18,085 nt of DNA from Prolixibacteraceae bacterium (GTDB lineage: Bacteria; Bacteroidota; Bacteroidia; Bacteroidales; Prolixibacteraceae). Positions 1-8,024 of this stretch are shown piece by piece; the stretch's first letter is position 1, and each line of letters opens with the position of its first letter. The translations under genes were made by a program, and so were the position numbers. Where the stretch lies: the NCBI GenBank assembly GCA_007116765.1, contig SKHV01000406.1, positions 1 through 18,085 of the forward strand. The letters run 5' to 3'. Under the pieces are notes generated by a model, which saw nothing but the letters and a program-made list of their open reading frames with translations, did not search any database and was not told the DNA's origin.

Positions 1-1
1 G

Positions 2-2374
2 AAAAAAGACACTGAGAAAAAAGAAGTAAAACAAGAAAAAACTCAGAAACCAGCTCAGAAAGAAACACCTGAAACACCTAAAAAACAGAAGAAAGAAGAG
101 GTTAAAGACAAGGAAGACGATCAAATTGAAACCAAAATACCAAAATATCAAAACGATGTGAAAGTTGTTGGTCGAATTGACCTAAATACGATTAACCAAC
201 TCACACGTCCACCCAAAAAGACAAAAAAACAACGCGAAGAAGAACGCAAAGCACGGAATAAAAAACCCGAAACTACCGACAAAACAGCTAAAACTGAAAA
301 CGGAGCTAAGGATCAGGCTGCAAGCGAAGCCTCAAAACGCCGCAAACGTAAGCGTATTAAAAAAGAACGTGTTGACGTAGCCAATACCGGTAATGCACCA
401 AAACCACACGACAATGCAGCAGCTAACAAAACCAACCTGCGTAATAAGCGCAAGCGTCCTATAAAACACGAAGTATCTGACGTTGACGTTCAAAAACAAG
501 TAAAAGACACCTTAGCACGCCTTACTAATAAATCGAAATCAAAAGGAGCTAAGTATCGTCGTGAAAAACGTGCAGCCGTTAGCGAAAAACTGGCTTCAGA
601 TGTTGCTCGCGAACAGGAAGGTCAAAAGCTGATTCGAGTTACGGAATTTGTATCGGTTAACGAGTTAGCCAATATGATGGACGTTAACGTGAATCAAATT
701 ATCTCATCGTGCATGAGCCTTGGATTGTTTGTGTCAATAAATCAGCGTCTCGATGCCGAAACACTAGCCGTTGTTGCCGATGAATTTGGTTATAAAGTTG
801 AATTCATTAGCGCCGAAGTAATGGATGCTATTATTGAAGAGGCCGACACCGATGAACAACTACTGCCACGCCCGCCTATCGTTACAGTTATGGGGCACGT
901 TGACCACGGAAAAACACTCTTGCTCGACTACATTCGTAACGCAAACGTTGTTGCAGGTGAGGCCGGAGGAATTACTCAGCACATAGGCGCATACAATGTT
1001 GAAATTAAAGGAGGAAGAAAAATAACTTTCCTCGACACTCCCGGTCACGAAGCTTTTACCGCTATGCGTGCCCGTGGTGCTCAGGTAACCGACATTGCAA
1101 TTATCATTATTGCAGCCGACGACAGTGTTATGCCTCAAACCGTTGAAGCCATTAACCATGCCTCAGCCGCCGGAGTTCCTATTGTATTTGCAATAAATAA
1201 AATAGATTTACCCAACTCAAACCCCGAAGCTATTAAAGAAAAACTCGCACAAATGAATTATTTGGTCGAAGAGTGGGGTGGAAAATACCAATCGCAGGAT
1301 GTTTCATCGAAAAGCGGTGCTGGGATTGAAGAGTTACTTGAAAAAGTATTACTCGAAGCCGAAATGCTTGATCTCAAGGCAAATCCAAACAAACGGGCAA
1401 TCGGTTCAATTATTGAATCATCGCTTGACCGTGGACGAGGATTTGTATCGACTATTCTTGTAGAAAACGGAACACTTAGCGAAGGCGACATATTGCTTGC
1501 CGGACAGTACATGGGACACGTGAAAGCCATGTTCAATGAGCGTAATCACCGAATAAAAACAGTTGGACCGGCCGAACCCGCTTTGGTTCTCGGACTAAAC
1601 GGTGCGCCTCAAGCTGGAGACAAATTCCACGTAATGGAAACCGAACGCGAAGCACGCCAAATTGCAAACAAACGCGAACAATTGCAACGCGAACAGGGCA
1701 TGCGTACTCAGAAACACATTACGCTCGACGAAATTGGCCGCCGTATTGCAATTGGAAACTTCCAGGAGTTGAACGTGATAGTAAAAGGTGATGTTGACGG
1801 CTCAATTGAAGCACTGTCTGATTCACTCATTAAACTTTCAACCGAAGAAATTCAGGTGAACGTGAAACACAAAGCAGTGGGGCAAATCTCCGAATCGGAC
1901 GTAATGCTTGCTTCAGCCTCCGATGCCATTATTATCGGCTTCCAGGTTCGTCCGTCGCTTGCTGCACGCAAACTGGCCGAACAGGAACAAATCGACATTA
2001 GGCTTTACTCCATCATATACGATGCAATTGAAGAGCTTAAATCGGCCATGGAAGGAATGCTTTCACCCGAAATTAAAGAAGAAATTGTAGGAACTGCCGA
2101 AATTCTCGAAGTATACAAAATTACTAAAGTAGGTACAGTAGCAGGCTGTCTTGTACGCGACGGAAAGATTATACGGAACAACAAAGTACGTTTGATTCGC
2201 GACGGCATTGTAATTTATACCGGCGATCTAGGCTCACTCAAACGCTTCAAAGAAGACGTAAAAGAAGTGAAAAACGGTTACGAATGCGGTATGAACATAG
2301 CCAATTATAACGACATAAAAGCCGGCGACTTTATCGAGTCGTTCACCACGGTTGAAGTGGCGAAAAAGCTTTAG
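2..2374 (+). CDS. infB: translation initiation factor IF-2, 5' end outside the window
   Basis: IF-2 is the cytoplasmic GTPase that brings initiator fMet-tRNA to the ribosome and promotes subunit joining. The frame is open from base 2, so the gene starts upstream; the GTG at 158 is an internal valine codon. The visible 790 residues begin with a Lys/Glu-rich, low-complexity linker (to about nt 600), as is usual in Bacteroidota IF-2. An IF2_N-type helical domain follows at about nt 640-820. The G domain shows G1 GHVDHGKT (893-916), G3 DTPGHEAF (1034-1057) and G4 NKID (1196-1207). The C-terminal beta-barrel and IF2 domains run to the TAG stop. G1 is followed by LLLD, where I would expect SLLD, a mild variation. 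The terminator at 2400-2449 separates it from sufS. Identity is certain from the motifs and overall architecture. Confidence 0.98.
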   Translation, partial: KKDTEKKEVKQEKTQKPAQKETPETPKKQKKEEVKDKEDDQIETKIPKYQNDVKVVGRIDLNTINQLTRPPKKTKKQREEERKARNKKPETTDKTAKTENGAKDQAASEASKRRKRKRIKKERVDVANTGNAPKPHDNAAANKTNLRNKRKRPIKHEVSDVDVQKQVKDTLARLTNKSKSKGAKYRREKRAAVSEKLASDVAREQEGQKLIRVTEFVSVNELANMMDVNVNQIISSCMSLGLFVSINQRLDAETLAVVADEFGYKVEFISAEVMDAIIEEADTDEQLLPRPPIVTVMGHVDHGKTLLLDYIRNANVVAGEAGGITQHIGAYNVEIKGGRKITFLDTPGHEAFTAMRARGAQVTDIAIIIIAADDSVMPQTVEAINHASAAGVPIVFAINKIDLPNSNPEAIKEKLAQMNYLVEEWGGKYQSQDVSSKSGAGIEELLEKVLLEAEMLDLKANPNKRAIGSIIESSLDRGRGFVSTILVENGTLSEGDILLAGQYMGHVKAMFNERNHRIKTVGPAEPALVLGLNGAPQAGDKFHVMETEREARQIANKREQLQREQGMRTQKHITLDEIGRRIAIGNFQELNVIVKGDVDGSIEALSDSLIKLSTEEIQVNVKHKAVGQISESDVMLASASDAIIIGFQVRPSLAARKLAEQEQIDIRLYSIIYDAIEELKSAMEGMLSPEIKEEIVGTAEILEVYKITKVGTVAGCLVRDGKIIRNNKVRLIRDGIVIYTGDLGSLKRFKEDVKEVKNGYECGMNIANYNDIKAGDFIESFTTVEVAKKL

Positions 2375-2399
2375 AAAAAAATTCAATATTAGCACACAC

Positions 2400-2449
2400 A
2401 GCACATGCACTGCCACTCAAAACTTGAGATGCGGTGCATGTGCTTTTTT
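2400..2449 (+). terminator. rho-independent terminator after infB
   Basis: Perfect 11-bp arms (AGCACATGCAC at 2400-2410 and GTGCATGTGCT at 2434-2444) enclose a smaller inner hairpin (CTCAA/TTGAG, 2416-2428). The 3' arm runs directly into a T tract ending at 2449. The element begins 25 bases after the infB stop, so it fits transcription end for the infB operon and separates it from sufS. Confidence 0.85.
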
Positions 2450-2498
2450 ATATCTCTCAAATTGGCATTCTTATACAATTTTGACTTAAATTCGCAAC

Positions 2499-3719
2499 AT
2501 GAGCATCAATATCAGTAAAGTACGAAACGATTTTCCTTTGCTTCAAAAAGAAGTTTACGAAAAACCTTATATCTATTTCGACAATGCGGCCACTACTTAC
2601 CGTCCCTTACAGGTACTGGCAGCCGAAGAACAAATATACCGCGAATTTAACGGCAACCCTCACCGGGGCGCACATTACATGAGCAATCAAACCACCGTTC
2701 ATGTTGAAGCCGTAAGGGATAAAGTGCAGCAACTTATCAATGCTCCTGCACGCGAAGAAATAATTTTCACCCGTGGTGCAACCGAAAGCATTAACCTTGT
2801 GGCTTATTCGTTTGGCGAAGCGTTCATTCACGAAGGCGATGAAATTATTGTAAGCGAAATGGAACATCATGCCAATATTGTACCCTGGCAAATGCTATGC
2901 GAACGAAAAAAAGCTAAATTGAAAGTACTACCGTTCGATAATTCGGGGAGACTAATGGTAGAAGAACTCGAAGGACTAATTAGCGACAAAACAAGAATTG
3001 TTGCTGTTACCATGGTTTCGAACGTAATGGGCGTGGTAAACCCGGTAAAACAAATTATCGAAACGGCTCACCAACACAACATACCGGTTTTGCTCGATGC
3101 CGCACAATGGGTACAACACCATAAAACCGATGTGCAAGAACTTGGTTGCGATTTTATGGTTTTCTCGGGGCACAAAATGTACGGCCCTACAGGCGTAGGT
3201 TGCCTGTACGGGAAAAGCAAGTGGCTCGAAAAAATGCCTCCCTTCCTCGGGGGTGGCGAAATGATCGATAAAGTAACTTTTGACAAAACAACATTCAATA
3301 CCATACCTTACAAGTTTGAAGCCGGCACACCCAATTTCACCCAGATAATCGGGTTGGGCGCAGCTATCGACTACATTCACGAATTAGGTATTGAAAACAT
3401 AGAAGTATACGAAAAAGAACTGCTCGATTACGCTTACTCGCAGCTACAAACAGTGCAAGGCATCCGCTTTTTTGGCGAAACCGAAAAGCAATCGGGTGTA
3501 ATATCGTTCCTCGTGGGCAACATTCACCCTTACGACATGGGCATGTTCCTCGATAAAATGGGCATAGCCGTGCGTACCGGCCACCATTGCGCCGAACCGG
3601 TAATGGATCACTTTGCCATACATGGAACCATTCGCGCATCGTTCGCTTTTTACAATACCAATAACGAAATCGATACATTTATTCAAGCCGTAAAAAAAGT
3701 TTCGGCCATGCTTGCTTAG
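2499..3719 (+). CDS. sufS: cysteine desulfurase SufS (class II)
   Basis: PLP-dependent enzyme converting L-cysteine to L-alanine and a protein-bound persulfide, the sulfur source of the SUF iron-sulfur cluster pathway in the cytoplasm. At 406 residues it has the normal family length. Visible landmarks are the substrate/PLP region EHHANIVPW (122-130), the cofactor-binding stretch LLDAAQ (198-203), the Schiff-base lysine in SGHKMYGP (Lys226) and the catalytic loop RTGHHCAEP (Cys364). SufE, its expected partner, is encoded at 7242, separated by unrelated genes, and sufBCD are not in the window. It stands alone between the infB terminator and a cluster of palindromic repeats. The ATG at 2499 matches the usual N-terminus of the family. 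Confidence 0.96.
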   Translation: MSINISKVRNDFPLLQKEVYEKPYIYFDNAATTYRPLQVLAAEEQIYREFNGNPHRGAHYMSNQTTVHVEAVRDKVQQLINAPAREEIIFTRGATESINLVAYSFGEAFIHEGDEIIVSEMEHHANIVPWQMLCERKKAKLKVLPFDNSGRLMVEELEGLISDKTRIVAVTMVSNVMGVVNPVKQIIETAHQHNIPVLLDAAQWVQHHKTDVQELGCDFMVFSGHKMYGPTGVGCLYGKSKWLEKMPPFLGGGEMIDKVTFDKTTFNTIPYKFEAGTPNFTQIIGLGAAIDYIHELGIENIEVYEKELLDYAYSQLQTVQGIRFFGETEKQSGVISFLVGNIHPYDMGMFLDKMGIAVRTGHHCAEPVMDHFAIHGTIRASFAFYNTNNEIDTFIQAVKKVSAMLA

Positions 3720-3750
3720 ATTACTATACCTATTGATCAACAAACTCAAC

Positions 3751-3844
3751 TCTCCCTGTATTTCGATAAATACAGAGACACCTATCCCTGAATTTCAGGT
3801 AATTCAAGGAGAGCTCTCCTTGAATTTTTGATAATTCAGGGAGT
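3751..3844. repeat. three tandem ~32-bp imperfect palindromic repeats
   Basis: Three consecutive units (about 3751-3780, 3781-3812, 3813-3844) follow one pattern, roughly TCCCTGAATTT..GATAATTCAGGGA, each able to fold as a hairpin. Unit 1 contains CTGTATTT-CGAT-AAATACAG (3756-3775). The junction of units 2 and 3 forms a perfect 26-bp palindrome (3801-3826). The outermost arms TCCCTGAATT (3785-3794) and AATTCAGGGA (3833-3842) are also exact inverted copies. The block resembles REP/BIME-like intergenic repeats and could act as a terminator or mRNA stabiliser behind sufS. Confidence 0.75.
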
Positions 3845-3861
3845 CACATCTGAATTTATAC

Positions 3862-3869
3862 TATATTTG
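3862..3869 (+). promoter_or_regulatory. candidate -7 element of the ATPase gene
   Basis: TATATTTG matches the Bacteroidota -7 consensus TAnnTTTG and lies 20 bases before the ATG at 3890. No convincing -33 TTTG element is seen at the usual distance, so this is only a candidate. Confidence 0.35.
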
Positions 3870-3889
3870 TAACATATTACTTCTTTGTT

Positions 3890-5017
3890 ATGAATACATT
3901 AAACAGGCAGATTGAAAATAAAATTATAAATTCAATAAAACCAAACCATGTTATTGGTATTATTGGAGCCCGCAGGGTTGGCAAAACAACTCTTATAGAA
4001 AGAATAATCAGCAGTCTAAAGAGAAATAAAATTTTGCTAATTCAGGGTGATGATATTGACTCTGCTGAAATTTTATCGAGTCAGAGAAAAAGCTTGCTTG
4101 AACGTTTTGTGAAAGGCTACACACATCTTTTTATTGACGAGGCTCAAGAAATTCCAAATATTGGAGCATCTTTAAAACTCATGGTCGATACAATCCCCGG
4201 TTTATCCATTGTTATTACAGGATCATCTGCGTTTAACATTCGAAACAATACCGGAGCACCGCTAACCGGGCGAAGCACGTTTTTCAATTTACACTCACTT
4301 GCACAAATTGAGTTTAATGAAAATTTTATTGAAGCACGCAATAATCTCTCAACCCGTTTAATATATGGCAACTACCCGCAAGTTCATAATTCAATGAACG
4401 AAAACGAAAAACGAAAAATACTAGAAGGCATAAAAGACGGGTATCTTTTAAAAGACATTTTAATGCATGAAAATTTGAAAGACTCTATTTTCATATTAAA
4501 TCTCCTAAGGCTTATCGCCTTTCAGATTGGCAATGAGGTTTCGTACAGCGAATTGGGCAGAGCCTTAAATGCCGATAATAAAACCGTAAAACGGTACCTC
4601 GATTTACTTGAAAAAATGTTTGTGCTTTTCTCTCTTAACGGGTTTAGTCGAAACCAACGAAAAGAATATACTAAATCGCCCCGGTATTACTTTTGGGACA
4701 ATGGAATTAGGAATGTTATTGTGTCGAATTTCAACCCGATTAACCAGCGTGACGATATAGGAAAATTATGGGAGAACTATTGGATATCGGAACGCTTGAA
4801 ATATATCGATTATTCCGAAACATATTGCAATAAGTTTTTCTGGCGAACCTATGATCAAAAAGAAGTTGACTATTTAGAAGTAACTGATAAACAAATAACC
4901 GGCTTCGAAATTAAATGGGGCGACGCTAAATCCCGTAATTTCAATCATTTCCTCAAATCATATCCTGAAGCAAAACTGCACCTAATCAACAAAGACAATT
5001 ACCTCGATTTTCTCTGA
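3890..5017 (+). CDS. AAA+ ATPase with C-terminal DUF4143 domain
   Basis: Member of the large, poorly characterised COG1373-type ATPase family, typically one ATPase domain followed by DUF4143. Of its 375 residues, Walker A is GARRVGKTT (26-34), Walker B LFIDEAQ (80-86) and the sensor-1-like stretch ITGSS (109-113). A winged-helix-like region at about 210-250 contains SYSELGRALNADNKTVKRYL. Near the C-terminus VDYLEV and FEIKWG carry an Asp...Glu-x-Lys arrangement (Asp327, Glu340, Lys342) like a PD-(D/E)xK nuclease core, as is common in DUF4143. Cellular role and substrate are unknown. It has its own candidate promoter, is preceded by palindromic repeats, and lies between unrelated genes, so it looks like a free-standing, often horizontally moved gene. 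Confidence 0.9.
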   Translation: MNTLNRQIENKIINSIKPNHVIGIIGARRVGKTTLIERIISSLKRNKILLIQGDDIDSAEILSSQRKSLLERFVKGYTHLFIDEAQEIPNIGASLKLMVDTIPGLSIVITGSSAFNIRNNTGAPLTGRSTFFNLHSLAQIEFNENFIEARNNLSTRLIYGNYPQVHNSMNENEKRKILEGIKDGYLLKDILMHENLKDSIFILNLLRLIAFQIGNEVSYSELGRALNADNKTVKRYLDLLEKMFVLFSLNGFSRNQRKEYTKSPRYYFWDNGIRNVIVSNFNPINQRDDIGKLWENYWISERLKYIDYSETYCNKFFWRTYDQKEVDYLEVTDKQITGFEIKWGDAKSRNFNHFLKSYPEAKLHLINKDNYLDFL

Positions 5018-5098
5018 AACTAAATAAATTTTAACCCAAGCGAATGCTTTTCAATTTTCATCTGTCATAAGAATACAAACTTTAAAAACAGATAAAAG

Positions 5099-5473
5099 AT
5101 GAAACGTATCGTATTAATTTTATTCGCAAGTGGAGCATTCCTTTTAATGGCAACAACTGTAGCCAATGCTCAGCAAAAAGAAAACACAACAGAAAAAACA
5201 GTTCAGGTCAATCGTACGGGCTTTGTCGACAGTAACGGTGACGGTGTTTGCGACCACTAGGACGGTGTACGCCCCGGAAAAGGCCAGGGGCCAGGTAACT
5301 GCTTAGGCGAAGGCAGAGCCACCGGACAAGGCAAAGGCCAACGTCAAGGTTTACGCGACGGTAGCGGACAAGGTCAACGTAGACTTGACGGAACAGGCAT
5401 GCGACGTGGAATGCGTTCAGGCTTACGCGATGGTTCAGGGCCAAACTGTGCACCGCAAAAAACCAATAAATAA
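5099..5473 (+). pseudogene. small secreted Asp/Gly/Arg-rich protein gene with in-frame TAG
   Basis: Reading from the ATG at 5099 gives a clear signal peptide (MKRIVLILFA to about residue 24, ANAQ), then FVDSNGDGVCDH, which resembles an EF-hand/dockerin-like calcium loop. A TAG follows at 5258-5260 (codon 54). The same frame continues past it without another stop to TAA at 5471-5473. That part has the composition expected of one secreted protein, a Gly/Gln/Arg-rich tail with two GLRDGSG copies and two cysteines. A one-base change of TAG to CAG or TAC would restore a 124-residue protein. I therefore read it as a recently inactivated gene or a sequence error. Its position just before the ECF sigma module suggests an envelope or metal-related role, but that is inference. 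The product family is not named. Confidence 0.7.
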
Positions 5474-5483
5474 ATGTTGAATC

Positions 5484-5529
5484 AATGAAGCTGCCAAAAA
5501 AAAGCCTTTTTTAGACAGCTTCATTTTTA
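5484..5529 (+). terminator. rho-independent terminator before the sigma gene
   Basis: Arms AATGAAGCTG (5484-5493) and CAGCTTCATT (5516-5525) are perfect complements, with an inner A6/T6 pairing possible. A T run follows. It begins 11 bases after the stop of the interrupted secreted-protein frame, isolating that gene from the sigma operon. Confidence 0.8.
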
Positions 5530-5542
5530 ATTATTTATTCAG

Positions 5543-5550
5543 TAAATTTG
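5543..5550 (+). promoter_or_regulatory. candidate -7 element of the sigma operon
   Basis: TAAATTTG fits TAnnTTTG and lies 30 bases before the sigma ATG, downstream of the terminator. The -33 region is not convincing. Confidence 0.4.
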
Positions 5551-5579
5551 GAATAGTTAAAAAACCTGCAGCCATTAAA

Positions 5580-6137
5580 ATGAATCATCAAGCTGACGAT
5601 AAAATCATTATTGAACAAATACTAAATGGCGACAAGCAGGCTTACACGCTGTTGGTTAAACGCTACCAACAAAAAGTATTTCGGCTTTGCATGGGGTTTA
5701 TGCATAACCCCGACGATGCGGCCGACTTAACACAGGAAGTGTTCATTAAAGCGTATCAAAAACTATCGACTTATAAAGGCGATTCGAAATTTTCAACCTG
5801 GCTTTACCGTGTGAGTGTGAACATGGCAATAAACTCACAACGAAAACAAAAAATACGTGCTACCTTTAATTTTTATGATAATGGAAACGAAACTCAGCAA
5901 ATAGCCGACACTAGATATGCCGATGAAAATATTAATGAGCTAGAGCAAAAGCAAATGGTGAAAAAAATACTGGATAGCTTACCGGCAAGCCAACGCAAGG
6001 CTATTGTATTGAGTCATTATGAAGAACTGAGCAACAAAGAGTTGGCCGAAGTAATGGGATTATCGGTAAAAGCAAGCGAAAGCCTTTTGTATAGGGCACG
6101 AAGCAATATGCAGAAAATGATAAAGAAGCAAAAATAA
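5580..6137 (+). CDS. ECF-type RNA polymerase sigma factor
   Basis: Extracytoplasmic-function sigma factor of 185 residues, the normal size, with only regions 2 and 4. Region 2 is seen at about residues 23-90: YQQKVFRLCMGFM, then DLTQEVFIKAYQKL (49-62) for core binding, then FSTWLYRVSVNMAIN (71-85) for -10 recognition. A polar linker follows. Region 4 (about 128-183) includes LPASQRKAIVLSHYEELSNK and a helix-turn-helix ending in SLLYRARSNMQKM, which would bind the -35/-33 element. The next gene, 11 bases downstream, encodes a zinc-type anti-sigma factor, so the pair is a classical signal-controlled switch. The regulon cannot be read from this window. A candidate -7 element lies 30 bases upstream. 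Confidence 0.95.
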   Translation: MNHQADDKIIIEQILNGDKQAYTLLVKRYQQKVFRLCMGFMHNPDDAADLTQEVFIKAYQKLSTYKGDSKFSTWLYRVSVNMAINSQRKQKIRATFNFYDNGNETQQIADTRYADENINELEQKQMVKKILDSLPASQRKAIVLSHYEELSNKELAEVMGLSVKASESLLYRARSNMQKMIKKQK

Positions 6138-6148
6138 ATCAAGCAAGA

Positions 6149-6577
6149 ATGAAAAATTGCAAACATACCGAAGAATGTTTAATCGCTTTTGATGGGAAAT
6201 CGACTATAGATAAGGAGACTATTGCCCATATTCAACAATGCGAATCGTGCAATACGCTATATGCAAACACCTTGTCTTTCCATGAAGCTATTCATAACGA
6301 AAAAAAAACGCAATCGCCTCCTTTTTTAGCCACAAGAGTAATGGCTGCTTTAGAAAAAGTAGAAAAACAGGGTATCATTCAATTCAACTTAAGAAGAGAG
6401 TTGCAGTTGGTATTTGTGGGAATAGCTTTAATATTGGGTATATTCAGTTCAGTGTTTTTCAATAAAGGCCATGAACCCGCAGAAAATACTCCGGTGTTGA
6501 CAGATTATTTCTTCACCGAAAATACAGGAATTGAACAACAATGGTTAAATTTCGACAATTATGAAAATGAACAATAG
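6149..6577 (+). CDS. zinc-binding membrane anti-sigma factor
   Basis: A 142-residue protein with a ZAS-type N-terminal domain: His27-x3-Cys31-x2-Cys34 (HIQQCESC), preceded by Cys4, His6 and Cys10, one of which may supply the fourth zinc ligand. A single membrane segment lies at about residues 87-104 (LVFVGIALILGIFSSVFF), followed by a short periplasmic tail. It would hold the upstream ECF sigma inactive at the inner membrane until a signal releases it. The gene sits 11 bases behind the sigma gene, and its 3' end overlaps the following gene, pointing to translational coupling. Anti-sigma function is inferred from motif plus position; the family is well established. Confidence 0.88.
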   Translation: MKNCKHTEECLIAFDGKSTIDKETIAHIQQCESCNTLYANTLSFHEAIHNEKKTQSPPFLATRVMAALEKVEKQGIIQFNLRRELQLVFVGIALILGIFSSVFFNKGHEPAENTPVLTDYFFTENTGIEQQWLNFDNYENEQ

Positions 6578-7124
6578 ATTATTCATTTATAGCCTTATGC
6601 TCGTAAGTGCCTTCATTATTGGATGGATGGGCTTTCAGCTTATACAAAAAAATAAGCCCCTTGAAACCAAAACTCAGCCCATTGGTCAAATGCCCGAGCG
6701 CCCCGGTGTCGGAGGCCAGAGAAGCTTCTCGCGCATTGCATCACATCTTGAGCTCGATTCGGAACAATGGATTGATTTTGTAACTCTCGAAGAAGAATAC
6801 CGCCTTGCACTAAGCAACAAAAACAAACTGGCGTACGAAACCGAAGCGGAAATACTAATTGAATTATCTAAACCAAACCCAGACAAAACACTTTTGAAGA
6901 AACTTGCAGATGAAACAGGAATAATCAAAACCGAAACACGCCAACTCACCATTGATCATTTCTTGCAATTAAAAGCCCTATGCTCCCCTGCTCAGGCCGA
7001 AAAACTTTCTGAACTGTTCATTGAAATGGAGCGCGGACGTGGACATAGAGGACGCGGCTCAGCTAACGGTCAGCGACCGGGCATGCAACGCATGCGAAGA
7101 AATCAGAATATCGAAAACAATTAA
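6561..7124 (+). CDS. Spy/CnrX-like periplasmic sensor protein, membrane anchored
   Basis: A 187-residue protein with an N-terminal membrane segment (about 6-27, LFIYSLMLVSAFIIGWMGFQ) and a mainly helical, charged periplasmic region. The pattern HLELDSEQ...DHFLQLKALCSPAQAEKL resembles Spy/CpxP/metal-resistance (CnrX, ZraP) proteins, where an LTxxQ-like motif occurs twice. The tail is rich in Arg and Gly (RGRGHRGRGS). It overlaps the anti-sigma gene by 17 bases if the ATG at 6561 is used, or 11 bases with the ATG at 6567. Sigma, anti-sigma and a CnrX-like helical protein in one operon recall the Cnr metal-response arrangement, so a role as periplasmic signal sensor is plausible. The ligand is unknown, and the family call rests on pattern only. 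Confidence 0.6.
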   Translation: MKMNNRLFIYSLMLVSAFIIGWMGFQLIQKNKPLETKTQPIGQMPERPGVGGQRSFSRIASHLELDSEQWIDFVTLEEEYRLALSNKNKLAYETEAEILIELSKPNPDKTLLKKLADETGIIKTETRQLTIDHFLQLKALCSPAQAEKLSELFIEMERGRGHRGRGSANGQRPGMQRMRRNQNIENN

Positions 7125-7241
7125 AAGTAAACCGTGAAATGTAAAGTTCATTTTAATCCACTGCATTTCTTTCCGTTTTTTTCTGTCATTCTTCATTTTT
7201 CACAGAAAATTATAGACCTTTGTATCTTTAATTGAAACAAT

Positions 7242-7661
7242 ATGACAATAGAAAAAATACAGGAAGAAATAATTAGTGAGTTTTCGGTTTTCGACGACTG
7301 GATGGATAAATATGCACACCTTATTGAAATGGGTAACGAGCTAGCCCCTATTGACGAAAAACACAAAATCGACCAAAACATAATACGTGGCTGCCAGTCG
7401 CAGGTATGGATTAATGCCGAATACGACGATGGAAAAATCACCTTTCAAGGCGAAAGCGATGCCCTTATTGTAAAAGGAATGGTTGCCCTGATGCTACGTG
7501 TAGTGAACGGACAAAAACCTGAAGCCATAATAAATACCGATTTTCACTTTGTAGATGCAATCGGTTTGAAAGAACATCTCTCCCCAACCCGCTCAAACGG
7601 ATTGCTGGCAATGATTAAACAAATAAAGCTATACGCTGTTGCCTATAGCAGAAGTAAGTAG
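7242..7661 (+). CDS. sufE: SufE, sulfur acceptor for SufS
   Basis: SufE takes the persulfide sulfur from SufS, raises its activity and passes the sulfur to the SufBCD scaffold in the cytoplasm. The 139-residue length is typical. The acceptor cysteine is Cys51 in IIRGCQSQVW, and the DDWMDKYAHLIEMG helix (18-31) and the segment FQGESDALIVKGMVALML (68-85) are characteristic of the SufE/CsdE fold. The ATG at 7242 gives the standard N-terminus. It is followed after 34 bases by the DUF59 gene, making a small iron-sulfur maturation unit separated from sufS by about 3.5 kb. Confidence 0.95.
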   Translation: MTIEKIQEEIISEFSVFDDWMDKYAHLIEMGNELAPIDEKHKIDQNIIRGCQSQVWINAEYDDGKITFQGESDALIVKGMVALMLRVVNGQKPEAIINTDFHFVDAIGLKEHLSPTRSNGLLAMIKQIKLYAVAYSRSK

Positions 7662-7695
7662 TGAGTGCAGAGTAATGAGATATAAAAAATAACAA

Positions 7696-8007
7696 ATGGC
7701 AAACGATTCAAGAATAGAACGAATAAAAGGCGAACTACACGAAGTATACGACCCCGAAATACCGGTTAACATATACGACTTGGGGCTTATTTACAGCATC
7801 GATATCGACGAAGAAAATAAAGCCACGATAGTAATGACTCTCACCGCTCCGGGTTGTCCGGTGGCCGACATGATTGTGCAGCAGGTTTACGATGCAGCCA
7901 TGAATGTTGATGGGGTTGACGACTGTTTTGTGGATCTCACCTTCGACCCGCCATGGGATAAATCGATGATGAGCGAAGAAGCAAAACTCGAGTTAGGATT
8001 TTTCTAA
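7696..8007 (+). CDS. DUF59/MIP18 family iron-sulfur assembly protein (SufT-like)
   Basis: A 103-residue single-domain MIP18/DUF59 protein. The signature DPEIPVNIYDLGLIY lies at about residues 19-33, the conserved TLTAPGCP with its cysteine at about 48-55, and LTFDPPWD near residue 82. Proteins of this type (SufT, PaaD, eukaryotic CIA2) help mature or target iron-sulfur clusters in the cytoplasm. The position directly behind sufE supports a SUF-linked job. Whether it should be called SufT cannot be decided here, so no symbol is given. Confidence 0.92.
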   Translation: MANDSRIERIKGELHEVYDPEIPVNIYDLGLIYSIDIDEENKATIVMTLTAPGCPVADMIVQQVYDAAMNVDGVDDCFVDLTFDPPWDKSMMSEEAKLELGFF

Positions 8008-8024
8008 TTTCAAAAATATGAACC

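Noticed and set aside
2976..3380. 134-codon minus-strand open frame inside sufS
   Set aside because: It lies fully opposite a well-conserved enzyme gene and shows no recognisable protein pattern.
3751..3844. Repeat cluster considered as a CRISPR array
   Set aside because: The units are contiguous, imperfect palindromes without unique spacers, and no cas gene is nearby.
5258..5260. In-frame TAG considered as recoding (pyrrolysine or reassigned stop)
   Set aside because: TAG ends many intact genes here (infB, sufS, anti-sigma, sufE, DUF4251, TM2, first TPR paralogue), and no downstream recoding structure is evident. A mutation or sequencing error is simpler.
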